Notes under the pieces: model-generated
Told to the model about the DNA's origin: nothing
Seen by the model: the letters and a program-made list of their open reading frames with translations, nothing else
Database searches by the model: none
Program-made: the position numbers and the translations under genes
Source: Anaerolineales bacterium UBA6055
GTDB taxonomy: Bacteria; Chloroflexota; Anaerolineae; Aggregatilineales; Phototrophicaceae
NCBI GenBank assembly: GCA_002428985.1
Contig: DIYL01000013.1
Coordinates: forward strand, 1-64,000
Direction: 5' to 3'
Length of the DNA: 64,000 nt
Shown here: piece by piece, positions 18,062-27,099 of the stretch
Layout of the letters: the number at the start of each line of letters is the position of its first letter
Numbering within the stretch: the stretch's first letter is position 1

Positions 18062-18529
18062 ATGAATGTCGTCGATATCATGACAGCAGACCCTAAAACT
18101 ATATCACCGCATGCCACTTTGCGTCAGGCAATTCAAATGATGGAAGATTATCATTTTATGCATGTGCCTGTGCTTAGCAAACAAAAACATCTTGTTGGTG
18201 TCGTGAGTGATCGGGATTGTCGTAAAGCAATCAATTCACCCTACATTTTGCGTGAGCGGTGGCAGGACGAAGACTTACTGGACAAGCTTGATGTACGTTC
18301 TGTTATGTCACCTGCACCCATTATCGTTGAACCTTATGCACCCGCAACAGAAGCATCCCGCTTGATGCTCACACATAATATCGGATGTCTACCGGTTATG
18401 CGCGCAGAAACACTCGTAGGAATCGTCACACGGTCTGATGTTCTTGCCGCATTTATGAGAATATATAGTAAAATTGAAGCACTGAGCGCCTTATCAGAAA
18501 ACTCTAATGGAAACGGTTTTAAACATTAG
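18062..18529 (+). CDS. CBS-domain pair protein
   Basis: The 155-residue protein has two CBS motifs: VVDIMTADPKTISPHAT with VGVVSDRDCRKAI, then VRSVMSPAPIIVEPYAP with VGIVTRSDVLAAFMR. The arrangement resembles AcuB-like or IMPDH-associated CBS modules. It has a TTTAGGAGA ribosome-binding site. It is related in architecture to the preceding gene but not a close copy. Role: probably an energy-charge sensor; the partner is unknown. Confidence 0.92.
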   Translation: MNVVDIMTADPKTISPHATLRQAIQMMEDYHFMHVPVLSKQKHLVGVVSDRDCRKAINSPYILRERWQDEDLLDKLDVRSVMSPAPIIVEPYAPATEASRLMLTHNIGCLPVMRAETLVGIVTRSDVLAAFMRIYSKIEALSALSENSNGNGFKH

Positions 18530-18530
18530 C

Positions 18531-18560
18531 ACCCTATTCACCTTTGGATAGGGTTTCTTA
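18531..18560 (+). terminator. terminator after second CBS gene
   Basis: The inverted repeat ACCCTAT (18531-18537) / ATAGGGT (18548-18554) is followed by a T-rich run. It starts directly after the stop codon. Confidence 0.65.
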
Positions 18561-18676
18561 TCTTGACCTCGTTTAAACACTTGTTATAGTTATGAACGAA
18601 ATAGCAATTCAACGTGTTAGTCTATACATCGCATGATTAATTGCTTCTTTACTTAATATCTATAACATGACACCAC

Positions 18677-19660
18677 ATGATCCAAAAACTCAATTACTTG
18701 ACCGTTGATTGGTCACTCGACTACAACAAATTATTCCCATCACAGCAACCTATCCTTGTTGAAATCGGATTCGGGACGGCAGACTATTTGATTCATCTAG
18801 CCGAAACATATCCCGACCACAATGTACTTGGTTTCGAAATCTCTAGTCAATCTATGGATAAAGCTGAGCGTAAAGTTGAAAACAAAAATTTAACTAATGT
18901 GCGCCCCATCCATAGCACAGGAGAAACTGCACTTGCCTATTTATTAGAACCAGAAACAGTCGCGGAATTCCATATCAATTATCCAGACCCCTGGTTCAAG
19001 AAAAAACATCATGGTCGGCGCCTCATTAAACGTGAGACTGTTGATATGCTGGCGAGCCGATTAGTTATAGGCGGGCAGATTATGTTGGCAACAGACATTC
19101 GCGAATATGCCGATATGGCGCATGATATTTTGAGCAATACGCCAAGTTTGACCAACACCTTTGATACACCATGGGTCGATGATCTTGAGGGACGCTTCAG
19201 AACCAAATATGAAATGAAAAGTTATCGTGAAGGGCGGACAGGACATTTTTTCATTTATCAGCGTAACAAGACACCCGTCAATCATCCGCCTGTGATTAAG
19301 GAGTTAGAGATGCCACATTTATTTCTACATTCACCACTCAACACATCTGATGTTATTGAACGATTCGAACAAACTCGAACAGAATCCAATGGTGTGCATA
19401 TCGCAATTTTACAAGGGTATGCCAACCCTAGCCGCAATACAGCTGTGTTCGAAGTGGTAGTTGAAGAACATACAATCGATCAGCATTGCTTGCTATCGCT
19501 ATCACCGCATAATGGAGACAACAATTACATCATCCAGATGAGCACCGTAGGTTATTCACGTCCCACATATGGCATGCACCGTGCCGTACATGCTCTTGGT
19601 GAATGGATTACCAGCTTACATAACAATGCAAAGATTACAGCAATGAAACTACGTGATTAA
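18677..19660 (+). CDS. trmB: tRNA (guanine-N7-)-methyltransferase with C-terminal extension
   Basis: The first about 197 residues are TrmB, which makes m7G46 in tRNA: the SAM-binding VEIGFGTADYLIHLA (about 28-42), FEISSQSMDKA, and the signature FHINYPDPWFKKKHHGRRL (about 98-115). The remaining about 130 residues form an extra domain (LQGYANPSRNTAVFEVVVEE; VGYSRPTYGMHRAVHALGEW) that ordinary 210-240 residue TrmB proteins lack. Long TrmB forms are known in some deep-branching bacteria. No clear ribosome-binding site precedes ATG 18677. The stop abuts the stop of the convergent nucleotidyltransferase with no gap. Confidence 0.92.
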   Translation: MIQKLNYLTVDWSLDYNKLFPSQQPILVEIGFGTADYLIHLAETYPDHNVLGFEISSQSMDKAERKVENKNLTNVRPIHSTGETALAYLLEPETVAEFHINYPDPWFKKKHHGRRLIKRETVDMLASRLVIGGQIMLATDIREYADMAHDILSNTPSLTNTFDTPWVDDLEGRFRTKYEMKSYREGRTGHFFIYQRNKTPVNHPPVIKELEMPHLFLHSPLNTSDVIERFEQTRTESNGVHIAILQGYANPSRNTAVFEVVVEEHTIDQHCLLSLSPHNGDNNYIIQMSTVGYSRPTYGMHRAVHALGEWITSLHNNAKITAMKLRD

Positions 19661-20410
19661 CTATCTCGCCTTTAAACGAATCCGCACCAATAAGTCGCTT
19701 AAGGCCTCTTTACCAGGCGGATGCTGTGGTAAAGTCGAATTATCACGTGTGTCTTCAAGTAATGTCACCAAGCGTTCATACTCACGCTCATGGAAGTCCA
19801 TATCAGCCGATGGCAATATACCTTTTTCGGTGTTCGACATCTTAAGGGCAATCAAGTCGTCAATATAAGGAAGCTTATAGACTGCGTTCAAATTAATCAA
19901 ATTTGACTCAACTTCATGAGTTCCCATCAAATGAATCCCTGTCAGCAATACACGATAGACATAGAGCAATGCTTTGGCAGTTTTCTTATTCAGAAAATCA
20001 TGCCATTTACGTTTAGAAAAACCAAAGTAATGGTGCGCATGATGCACAGTCAGTGTCTGTGGAATAATCGCTTTGAGTTCCTCGTGCTCTGGTGTTGTTT
20101 GTACTACAAGTGGTGAATAAACTTGCTCAACCATATTACCACTTTTGCCGAGCAATAATTCAAAACACTTCTTAATATCGTGGGTTGTCAAATCCAGCTC
20201 AATCCCATCATCAACACGATCAATATTGACCGTATCTTTTGGTTTTCTGAGGCTAATCACTTGCTCCAGTGGCAAGATATGGATCCCACGAATGTCAATG
20301 TCAGAATCGGGAGATGGAAAACCGAAAAGATGCGCGCCACTAATGACTGCGAATAACAGCGGATACGGCTGTTCAGAGAGAATATTATCAATGAGCTGTT
20401 GATGTTCCAT
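19661..20410 (-). CDS. RlaP-family nucleotidyltransferase (short form)
   Basis: The 249-residue protein has the polymerase-beta-type catalytic motif at FAVISGAHLFGFPSPDSDIDIRG (the G-S/A motif followed by D-x-D), then DLTTHDIKKCFELLL and YSPLVV, as in the RlaP/YcgL group of predicted nucleotidyltransferases associated with RNA repair. It is the last gene of a three-gene minus-strand unit (21272-22216, 20419-21255, 19661-20410) with 8-17 bp gaps. The first gene of the unit is a longer homologue. Substrate and biological role are unproven. Confidence 0.8.
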   Translation of the reverse strand: MEHQQLIDNILSEQPYPLLFAVISGAHLFGFPSPDSDIDIRGIHILPLEQVISLRKPKDTVNIDRVDDGIELDLTTHDIKKCFELLLGKSGNMVEQVYSPLVVQTTPEHEELKAIIPQTLTVHHAHHYFGFSKRKWHDFLNKKTAKALLYVYRVLLTGIHLMGTHEVESNLINLNAVYKLPYIDDLIALKMSNTEKGILPSADMDFHEREYERLVTLLEDTRDNSTLPQHPPGKEALSDLLVRIRLKAR

Positions 20411-20418
20411 GTTATGTC

Positions 20419-21255
20419 CTATGTGATAATCCCTACTGTATTTAGCAAAACTTGTCCGATACTGACATTACCGTTAATCGTTGTACTTGCTTTTAAGTCG
20501 TGTTGTGCAATACCATTTGTAAACATACGCCATGCAGTATCCGCATTCATAATTACTACTGAATTGGGTTCTGCATCGGTTTGACTATACAATTGCCAAG
20601 ACTCTTCAGGATCATTGATGATATACCATGTTCTGTTGAAATCTCCTTCGACAATAAATTGAACAACAGTGCCCTTAGTTAGATCACTATCTTTGTAAGT
20701 CTGTGGTAATGAATATGCAAACGTGTTTAGAAGTGGGCTCATGTATCTAGTCGACTTGAGACTCACCCGATTGACTGCCTCACAGATATGTTGATGGTGC
20801 ATCCAATATTCAGTGTATTCTCGTGCGATGTGCAACCACCTTGGATCGGTTTCGTTTCCAGTCCAACCAACAGAGCCCCACATCTCATATGGATTCTGAG
20901 CCAGCATTATTTGATTGACATCGTGTCCAATCATCTCAAGTTGTGATATGAGAATCCGTCTACTCATCCGCCGTGTTGCACGTACCCAAAGATCATTTTG
21001 TAAGTTAATGTAATCGACCAATTCCTCCCAAGTGTCAAAATCTCCCCACTGCCCATCCTTGTCGCGCCAGTTAGATAGTAGATTGATACCATCTCCTAAC
21101 AGATGAAGTGCAACATCTTTGACATCCCAACCATCACAAACTGTTGGAGCCTGCCATTCATCATCAGTTAGTGATTTTAAAATGACAAGCAATTCCTCTC
21201 GCATTTCTGAAAATAGTTCAGCTACTAAAATGGGTTCAGGTCGTTTGTTTTGCAT
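20419..21255 (-). CDS. DinB/MDMPI-like metal-dependent protein
   Basis: The 278-residue protein resembles the maleylpyruvate-isomerase N-terminal (DinB-like four-helix) family: LTDDEWQAPTVCDGWDVKDVALHLLGD near residues 28-54 carries the first metal-ligand His, and YTEYWMHHQHICEAV (about 142-156) the others. A C-terminal domain after about residue 185 resembles the SCP2-like part of two-domain members (DAEPNSVVIMNADTAWRMF). Members use low-molecular-weight thiols or have unknown roles. It sits between two RlaP-type nucleotidyltransferases in one operon; whether they share a function is open. Confidence 0.75.
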   Translation of the reverse strand: MQNKRPEPILVAELFSEMREELLVILKSLTDDEWQAPTVCDGWDVKDVALHLLGDGINLLSNWRDKDGQWGDFDTWEELVDYINLQNDLWVRATRRMSRRILISQLEMIGHDVNQIMLAQNPYEMWGSVGWTGNETDPRWLHIAREYTEYWMHHQHICEAVNRVSLKSTRYMSPLLNTFAYSLPQTYKDSDLTKGTVVQFIVEGDFNRTWYIINDPEESWQLYSQTDAEPNSVVIMNADTAWRMFTNGIAQHDLKASTTINGNVSIGQVLLNTVGIIT

Positions 21256-21271
21256 ACGCTGTCTACATCTC

Positions 21272-22216
21272 CTACAACATACTATGTCGGGCTTTGATTA
21301 AATAAGCATTGACTGCATCGTAATCAGGTCGCTCCGGCAATGTAGTCAACGGATAGAGTGCATCAAACTCTTTGTGTAGCTCTAGCCGCCATTGGTTGAC
21401 TTCTTGCCATGTTTTTTGCTCATGACGAATAGCTAACAAATCGCTACGATATTCTCCAACATCAACAGGGATATACCCATCTCTTAATGCAGTGATTCCC
21501 GATAGCAAGAGGCGTATAAGATGCATGGCATGTTTCCACTTGATCGTGCCATGTTTTTCTTGATGTTTCTTCAATTTACGAAATTGTGACATCACATAGC
21601 CGTTATACGTCTGGTAAACGAGCTTCGTCAAAAAAACATGTCGCATATCACGCAAGTCATTTGCTAATGGCGTTGCATAGTCAACCATTGGTGTATACAG
21701 ACATTCAAGAATATTCGGATTAGCTTTTAGTGCGAGTTTCAAGAATTTCTGCATTTCCCAATAAGCAGTTTCGCCTTGCTCTAGTTGTTCTGGGACACCA
21801 TACATCGACCAGTGCATGTCCGCAGGTGGCAGGTAGATCCCACGTAAATCTGTATCTGAGCCTTCATGATCAAGCCCATATGCTCGTGAACCAATAATAC
21901 AGCGATAAATGACATAGTCATATAAATCACGATCTTTCAAGACATCACGTTCTATTCCCTCGCGCCGGAACAATTTCTGAATAGCAAATTCATTCCGTTT
22001 CATTGCATGTATCGACCCATCCAAAAATCGAATCTGGTAAGCATGAGTGTGATCGGAGGGTGATTCGACAATGATACCAACGGCTCCTTCAGGGAATAGT
22101 ATCTCGCCCTTCCGGACAATATCGTTCCCAATAACAATGGCAGTACCAGCTGATAAAATTTGATTTGGATTCATACAACCTGCTTTCACTTCATGTTTAA
22201 TCATTTTATCACCCAT
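21272..22216 (-). CDS. RlaP-family nucleotidyltransferase (long form)
   Basis: The 314-residue protein has an extra N-terminal segment of about 90 residues (AGTAIVIGNDIVRKGEILFP; YQIRFLDGSIHAMKRNEF), beta-rich and possibly an RNA- or ligand-binding module. Then comes the nucleotidyltransferase core: IIGSRAYGLDHEGSDTDLRGI (G-S, D-x-D), EMQKFLKLALKANPNILECLY and a helical tail. GSRAYG fits RlaP/YcgL better than the short paralogue does. The start may be 12-27 codons downstream; several Met codons are near. It leads the three-gene operon. Confidence 0.82.
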   Translation of the reverse strand: MGDKMIKHEVKAGCMNPNQILSAGTAIVIGNDIVRKGEILFPEGAVGIIVESPSDHTHAYQIRFLDGSIHAMKRNEFAIQKLFRREGIERDVLKDRDLYDYVIYRCIIGSRAYGLDHEGSDTDLRGIYLPPADMHWSMYGVPEQLEQGETAYWEMQKFLKLALKANPNILECLYTPMVDYATPLANDLRDMRHVFLTKLVYQTYNGYVMSQFRKLKKHQEKHGTIKWKHAMHLIRLLLSGITALRDGYIPVDVGEYRSDLLAIRHEQKTWQEVNQWRLELHKEFDALYPLTTLPERPDYDAVNAYLIKARHSML

Positions 22217-22262
22217 AATGAACTTTTGCGAACCCTAAATACAAATTTAGCAAATCACAGGC

Positions 22263-22293
22263 AAATAAAAAGAGACCCGTATACACGAGTCTC
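22263..22293 (-). terminator. terminator of the LysM-CAP gene
   Basis: A 9-bp stem (22272-22280 / 22285-22293, one G-T pair), loop GTAT, has an A-rich run on the plus strand at 22263-22271, which is a T-tract on the minus strand. Confidence 0.85.
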
Positions 22294-22323
22294 CATTAGA
22301 TTTACGATTAGTTTTACTTGGAT

Positions 22324-23829
22324 TTAGCCACGCCCAAACATTTGAGTATGATAATGGCGATATGTAGAAGACGCATTGAAACCGTATCCATGTCCCATTT
22401 GGGTATGGCTACCTAGGATGTTGTTACGATGCCCGTTTGAATTCCACCATTGTCCAAATGCTGCCACCACACCACTATTACCTGCAGCAATATTCTCACC
22501 GGAATAACTGTTATAACCAGCATTCGCTGCACGTTGTCCTGCACTTGAACCATTCGGCGCAGGTGCTTGGGCTGTATGACTGAAATAGTCACGGTCTGCC
22601 ATATCTTGACTATGCAGTTGTGAGGCTGTGTTCAATTGACTGCTAAGACTCAATGGTGATAAGCCACCGCAGTAATTCCGTGCCCAGTTGACCAATGTTA
22701 GTAGACCACTTGCGTTATCGCTCACTGATGGCGCACTACCCAACGGCAATACAGAAGCGTTATTTCGGCAGTCATTTGCAGTTACTGACCCACTATTGCC
22801 ATTGTTATTGTTGTTGCCGGAATTACCGGAGTTATTATTGTTGCCGGAATTGCCATTATTATTATTGTTGCCGGAGTTACCGGAGTTATTATTGTTGTTA
22901 CCGGAATTAGCGTTGTTATTATTGTTCCCAGTATTACCAGTGTTATTGTTGTTGCTGGAGTTGCTATTATCATCCGAATCATCATCATTGTCGTCGTCAT
23001 CATCCGAATCATCATCATTGTCGTCGTCATCATCTGAATCATCGTCATCAGATGTCGTTGTTGTGATTGTGATACCGAGACTAGGTGCAAGAGATGAAAA
23101 TTCTCCAGGTACTTCGGATATTGAGATTTGACCTGATAGATATTGCGAATAGAAGAAGCCCGCTTTCCACATGAAATCAGAGTCGCATTGACCAGCCCAT
23201 GCATTACCATTAAAACACAGGTTATCCGCTCCAGCATTGGTGCTACCATCAGACGAATTGTCATTAGATGAGGCATCATCAGAGGTTGACTCATCGTTGG
23301 TTGTCGTAACAATTGTTGTTGATCCTTGACCAACGCCATCCCACGAACTTGTCAACACATCCGTCCAGTTACACCACTCAGGTTCAGCTGGCACCCAACC
23401 AAGGCCGTTTTCGGTCAACTTAGCCGAGACACAGCGATTTTGCCCTTCATGAAAATGGACTTGTGTCTGGTCTACAACACACTCAACCCCTTCTGCGCAT
23501 GGCACAAAGTATCCAACAGTTGAAATACTAATTGTGGTTTGTGATGTTGTATTCTGTGAGATAGATTGCACTGGAATAGCATCATTTGTACCGTAAGTTG
23601 GCATACATAAAGACTGCCCTGCGAAAATCTGTGTTGTATCAGTAATTCCATTAAGTTGTGCAGTTGTATTCAAATCCACCCCATAATTCAATGAGATACG
23701 GAAAAGATTTTCGCCACGTTGCACCACATGAATCGTGCCATTGCATGTGCTTTGCGAACTAACCCATGCAAGGCTTGTGATGATAAAGAATACAGATAGT
23801 ATAATAATTTTTCTGGTCGTCGTCAGCAT
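22324..23829 (-). CDS. secreted LysM and CAP/SCP-domain protein with Asp- and Asn-rich linkers
   Basis: The 501-residue exported protein begins with a signal peptide (about 1-25, hydrophobic IIILSVFFIITSLAWV). One LysM peptidoglycan-binding domain follows (IHVVQRGENLFRISLNYGV to SLCMP, about 33-77). A Cys-containing middle leads to a poly-Asp/Ser linker and then an Asn/Gly/Ser linker (about 255-345). The C-terminal CAP/SCP domain (about 370-500) shows LVNWARN, HSQDMADRDYFSHT, SGENIAAG and WWNSNGHRNNILG. CAP proteins with LysM act at the cell wall or outside the cell. The linkers are encoded by tandem DNA repeats and probably vary in length between strains. Confidence 0.92.
   Translation of the reverse strand: MLTTTRKIIILSVFFIITSLAWVSSQSTCNGTIHVVQRGENLFRISLNYGVDLNTTAQLNGITDTTQIFAGQSLCMPTYGTNDAIPVQSISQNTTSQTTISISTVGYFVPCAEGVECVVDQTQVHFHEGQNRCVSAKLTENGLGWVPAEPEWCNWTDVLTSSWDGVGQGSTTIVTTTNDESTSDDASSNDNSSDGSTNAGADNLCFNGNAWAGQCDSDFMWKAGFFYSQYLSGQISISEVPGEFSSLAPSLGITITTTTSDDDDSDDDDDNDDDSDDDDDNDDDSDDNSNSSNNNNTGNTGNNNNNANSGNNNNNSGNSGNNNNNGNSGNNNNSGNSGNNNNNGNSGSVTANDCRNNASVLPLGSAPSVSDNASGLLTLVNWARNYCGGLSPLSLSSQLNTASQLHSQDMADRDYFSHTAQAPAPNGSSAGQRAANAGYNSYSGENIAAGNSGVVAAFGQWWNSNGHRNNILGSHTQMGHGYGFNASSTYRHYHTQMFGRG
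22798..22967. repeat. tandem coding repeat (Asn/Gly/Ser linker)
   Basis: Imperfect tandem units of the kind GTTATTATTGTTGCCGGA repeat across this stretch and encode runs of Asn broken by Gly-Asn-Ser-Gly in the LysM-CAP protein. The units are in frame, so copy-number change would alter linker length without a frameshift. Confidence 0.8.
22969..23058. repeat. 30-bp tandem coding repeat (Asp/Ser linker)
   Basis: Two identical 30-bp copies (22969-22998 and 22999-23028) and a degenerate third (23029-23058) encode a ten-residue Asp-rich unit in the LysM-CAP protein. The acidic run may bind calcium or simply act as a spacer. Confidence 0.85.
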
Positions 23830-24082
23830 AAGTGGACTCCCAATCCTCTTTTCTGTAATGTTTTCTGTTATGCTATTATTTTCTCAAACTTCATCCTAAA
23901 TCAATTTAGTACAATAGTCCCTTAATGGTCAGTAACTTGTAACTTGGGTTTGTACATTCAAATTTCTTACTGGTTTCTGACTCAGTAATCCAAAGTCCAT
24001 ATGCTATAATTTGCCAATTCACATGCAAAATTTAGTATTTTGTAAACCGTAAACTTAAATTAGATCAACATAGGATTATATT

Positions 24083-25357
24083 GTGAGCAAGGTTACACGA
24101 CGCACCCTAGACAATGGGTTGACTGTCATTTTAAAAGAAGTCCATAGTGCACCTGTAGTTAGTTGGTGGGTTGCCTATAAGGTCGGTAGTCGCAATGAAC
24201 CGACGGGTAAAACTGGCATTTCGCATTGGGTAGAGCATATGATGTTTAAAGGTACAGAACAATTTCCAGCTGGTGTCATGGATCGGGAGATTGATCGAGC
24301 TGGCGGGCAATGGAATGCATTTACATCAATGGATTATACGATGTACTACGAAACACTCCCCGCAGATAAAATCGACATTGCAATGCGCTCAGAAGCTGAC
24401 CGAATGATCAATGCAACGTTTGATCCCGATGAAACTGAATCTGAGCGAACTGTCATTCTATCTGAACGTCAGGGTGCCGAGAATCGTCCGATGTTCTGGT
24501 TACAAGAGGAAGTACGTGGTGCGGCATTTCGTGTCCATGGCTATCATCATGAGATCCTCGGTGATGAAACTGATTTGCGTTCCATGACACGCGACGACCT
24601 CTACAATCATTATCGCACACATTATAGTCCCTCAAATGCAATCGCTGTTGGTGTCGGCGCATTTGACACCGACGAGATGATGGCAAAAATCGAAGAATAT
24701 TATGGTCAAATTCCAGCGCAAGCATCCCCCGATTTATTTGTGCGTCAAGAACCACCCCAACAAGGTGAACGGCGTGTTACAGTTGAGCGCCCTGGGAAAA
24801 CAGCCTTCTATGAAATTTGCCATCGTGTACCCCCTGCAACCCATGATGATTGGGCAAAGCTAGAGATTCTCGATAATATTTTCACCGGATCTAGCGGCGC
24901 ATCCGACAACAAAACGAGTTGGTTATATCAATCACTTGTCAAAACAGAGATTGCTGCAAGTGTGGGTGGTGGCATCAACCCCACAATTGACCCTTATCTT
25001 TACAGTATTATCGTCACATTGCGCGAAGGGCGTACAGTAGAAGAGGCTGAATCTGCAGTTCTAAAAGAAATTGAACGCCTACAAACAGATGGTATAACTG
25101 AAACTGAACTGAAAAAAGCACAAAAACAAGCCAAAGCAGCCTTCGCATATAGTACCGAAAGTGTCACTGAACAGGCGTATTGGTTAGCACGATCATTTAT
25201 CCTTGGTGAAGATGATTGGTTTGATAATTATGTTGATCGGTTATCAGCAGTTACGCTCGATGATATTAAAGATGTAGCAAATCGTTATTTGGTTCCAAAG
25301 AATCGTGTTGTTGGTATCTTAAATCCAACTGATCCAGAAATGGAGGCTGTATCATAA
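24083..25357 (+). CDS. M16 family zinc metallopeptidase (catalytic subunit)
   Basis: The 424-residue processing-peptidase-like protein has the inverted zinc motif HxxEH at His48-Glu51-His52 (SHWVEHMMFKGT) and the third ligand Glu128 exactly 76 residues later (TVILSERQG), the classic HxxEHx76E. A second domain follows from about residue 200. It starts at GTG 24083. Its stop overlaps the next M16 gene by one base (TAATG), so the two are translationally coupled, as in two-subunit M16B peptidases where one chain is active and the other recognises substrate. It probably degrades small peptides in the cytosol or envelope; no signal peptide is visible. Confidence 0.93.
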   Translation: MSKVTRRTLDNGLTVILKEVHSAPVVSWWVAYKVGSRNEPTGKTGISHWVEHMMFKGTEQFPAGVMDREIDRAGGQWNAFTSMDYTMYYETLPADKIDIAMRSEADRMINATFDPDETESERTVILSERQGAENRPMFWLQEEVRGAAFRVHGYHHEILGDETDLRSMTRDDLYNHYRTHYSPSNAIAVGVGAFDTDEMMAKIEEYYGQIPAQASPDLFVRQEPPQQGERRVTVERPGKTAFYEICHRVPPATHDDWAKLEILDNIFTGSSGASDNKTSWLYQSLVKTEIAASVGGGINPTIDPYLYSIIVTLREGRTVEEAESAVLKEIERLQTDGITETELKKAQKQAKAAFAYSTESVTEQAYWLARSFILGEDDWFDNYVDRLSAVTLDDIKDVANRYLVPKNRVVGILNPTDPEMEAVS

Positions 25358-27099
25358 TGGTTACTAATCAAACTGTACAAAGCTTCCCAACCTCACAAAA
25401 CATCAAACGGGTCATTCTAGACAACGGTATGATCGTGATGGCATATGAAAACCCAAGTGTAAAGTCCGTCAATATCATGGGGTCGTTACACGCAGGCAGC
25501 ATCTATGAAACACCAGATAAAAATGGGCTCGCATCTTTTGTTGCAGGTGCATTAATGACAGGTACAACGACTCGTGATTTTGACCAAATTCACAGCGAAC
25601 TTGAAGATATTGGTGCAGATGTTAGTTTTCGGAGTCATGTGCATAAAGTTGGCGTTTCGGGTAAAGCCTTAGCTGAAGATTTATCCACTATTCTTGATAT
25701 TGCCGCAGATTCGTTTCGCAATCCTGTATTCCCAGAAGAGCATATCGAACGGATGCGTGGTGAACGCCTGACATGGTTACAATACAGCAGTTTTAACACA
25801 CGTTATCGTGCATCAAAAGCCCTGCGCGAAGCTCTCTACCCTACAAGCCATCCCTATCATTACGGGACATATGGCACGGAAGATACCATTCCACAACTGA
25901 GTATCGAAGACCTAAAAACCTATCACAGCAAATTCTTTGGTCCACGTAACATGATCCTCGTGATTGTTGGTGCAGTCTCACCAGATGATGCAGTAGAACT
26001 GGTCGTTGATAAATTTGGTGATTGGGAAAATCCAAACCAACCCGATATTGTTGACGCACCACAAGTATCAAATCCCACGGGTGATAATCGGTCATTTGTA
26101 TTTGTTCCTGGTAAGTCCCAGTCTGATATTACAATGGGAGTAGTCGGTCCATCGCGCTATGCTGATGATTATATTCCAGCACAACTAGCCAATAGTGTAC
26201 TTGGTGAATTTGGAATGATGGGTCGCATTGGTAAAAGTGTGCGCGAGGAAAAAGGTCTAGCATACTATGCCTATAGCCGTATTGGTGGTGGACATGGACC
26301 AGATTCATGGTCAGTAACGGCCGGTGTTAGCCCCAACGATGTAGAATTAGCTATAGACAGCTCATTAGAAGAAGTGACACGATTAATCACAGAAGAAGTC
26401 ACAGATGATGATATTGCAGATAACCAAAGCTACTTCGCAGGACGCTTACCTTTACGCCTAGAAAGCAACGAAGGTCTGGCATCTCATATCCACGGTATGG
26501 AAAGTTATGACCTTGGATTAGATTATCTCGCAAACTACAAAGACATGATCTATAGTGTCACAAAAGAAGACATGATCACGGCTGCCCAAAATTATCTAAA
26601 ACCAGAAGAAATGGTCATTGCAGTTGCTGGTCCTGAATATGTAAACTATAAGTCTATTCAGCCATCACAGCCTGTTCCACTTCGTGCTAGTATTTTGCGA
26701 CCCAATCAACCGGTAGAAAATTCGGTTTACCCGCTCGATGAAGATGATAATGCGCTTCACCTTGGTGCAATCAAAAATGGTGAGTTAGTTGGTGTTGGGT
26801 CAATCTATAAAGAGGACGCTACACGTAAAGACCTTTCGGATGCGTGGCGACTGCGCGGCATGGCGACACTCGAAACTGTACGCGGTGAAGGACATGGTCG
26901 GCGTTTAGTCGAGATGGCAATAGAATACATTGCATTAAATGGTGGTGGGGATCTATGGTTTAATGCCCGTCCCGAAGTTCAGGAATTCTATGAGAAGCTT
27001 GGATTCCAAGTAGAAGGCGAACCTTATGAAATTGGTCTAGATGGCGCGCGTATCTTCATGTGGAAAACAATTGAACCTGTGAAGACTAATGGTGCGTGA
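25357..27099 (+). CDS. inactive M16 subunit fused to a GNAT acetyltransferase domain
   Basis: The 580-residue fusion has two parts. Residues about 15-430 are an M16 chain in which the HxxEH site is replaced (GLASFVAGALMTGT, about 57-70), so it should be a non-catalytic partner of the upstream M16 protein; GMMGRIGKSVREEKGLAYYAYS is typical of the second M16 half. Residues about 445-575 are a complete GNAT domain: LRASILRPNQPVEN, LGAIKNGELVGVGSI, the acetyl-CoA loop RGEGHGRRL (about 508-516) and FYEKLGFQVEGE. The frame is continuous across the junction with no stop or shift. The fusion is unusual. It overlaps the downstream HhH gene by 11 bp and ends in TGA. Confidence 0.9.
   Translation: MVTNQTVQSFPTSQNIKRVILDNGMIVMAYENPSVKSVNIMGSLHAGSIYETPDKNGLASFVAGALMTGTTTRDFDQIHSELEDIGADVSFRSHVHKVGVSGKALAEDLSTILDIAADSFRNPVFPEEHIERMRGERLTWLQYSSFNTRYRASKALREALYPTSHPYHYGTYGTEDTIPQLSIEDLKTYHSKFFGPRNMILVIVGAVSPDDAVELVVDKFGDWENPNQPDIVDAPQVSNPTGDNRSFVFVPGKSQSDITMGVVGPSRYADDYIPAQLANSVLGEFGMMGRIGKSVREEKGLAYYAYSRIGGGHGPDSWSVTAGVSPNDVELAIDSSLEEVTRLITEEVTDDDIADNQSYFAGRLPLRLESNEGLASHIHGMESYDLGLDYLANYKDMIYSVTKEDMITAAQNYLKPEEMVIAVAGPEYVNYKSIQPSQPVPLRASILRPNQPVENSVYPLDEDDNALHLGAIKNGELVGVGSIYKEDATRKDLSDAWRLRGMATLETVRGEGHGRRLVEMAIEYIALNGGGDLWFNARPEVQEFYEKLGFQVEGEPYEIGLDGARIFMWKTIEPVKTNGA

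Noticed and set aside
22798..23058. CRISPR-like array
   Set aside because: The units are short, contiguous and in frame inside a coding region, with no unique spacers.
22688..23131. Plus-strand Leu- and Ser-rich reading frame
   Set aside because: It is the antisense of the Asp/Asn repeats of the LysM-CAP gene; low-complexity DNA opens the other frames.
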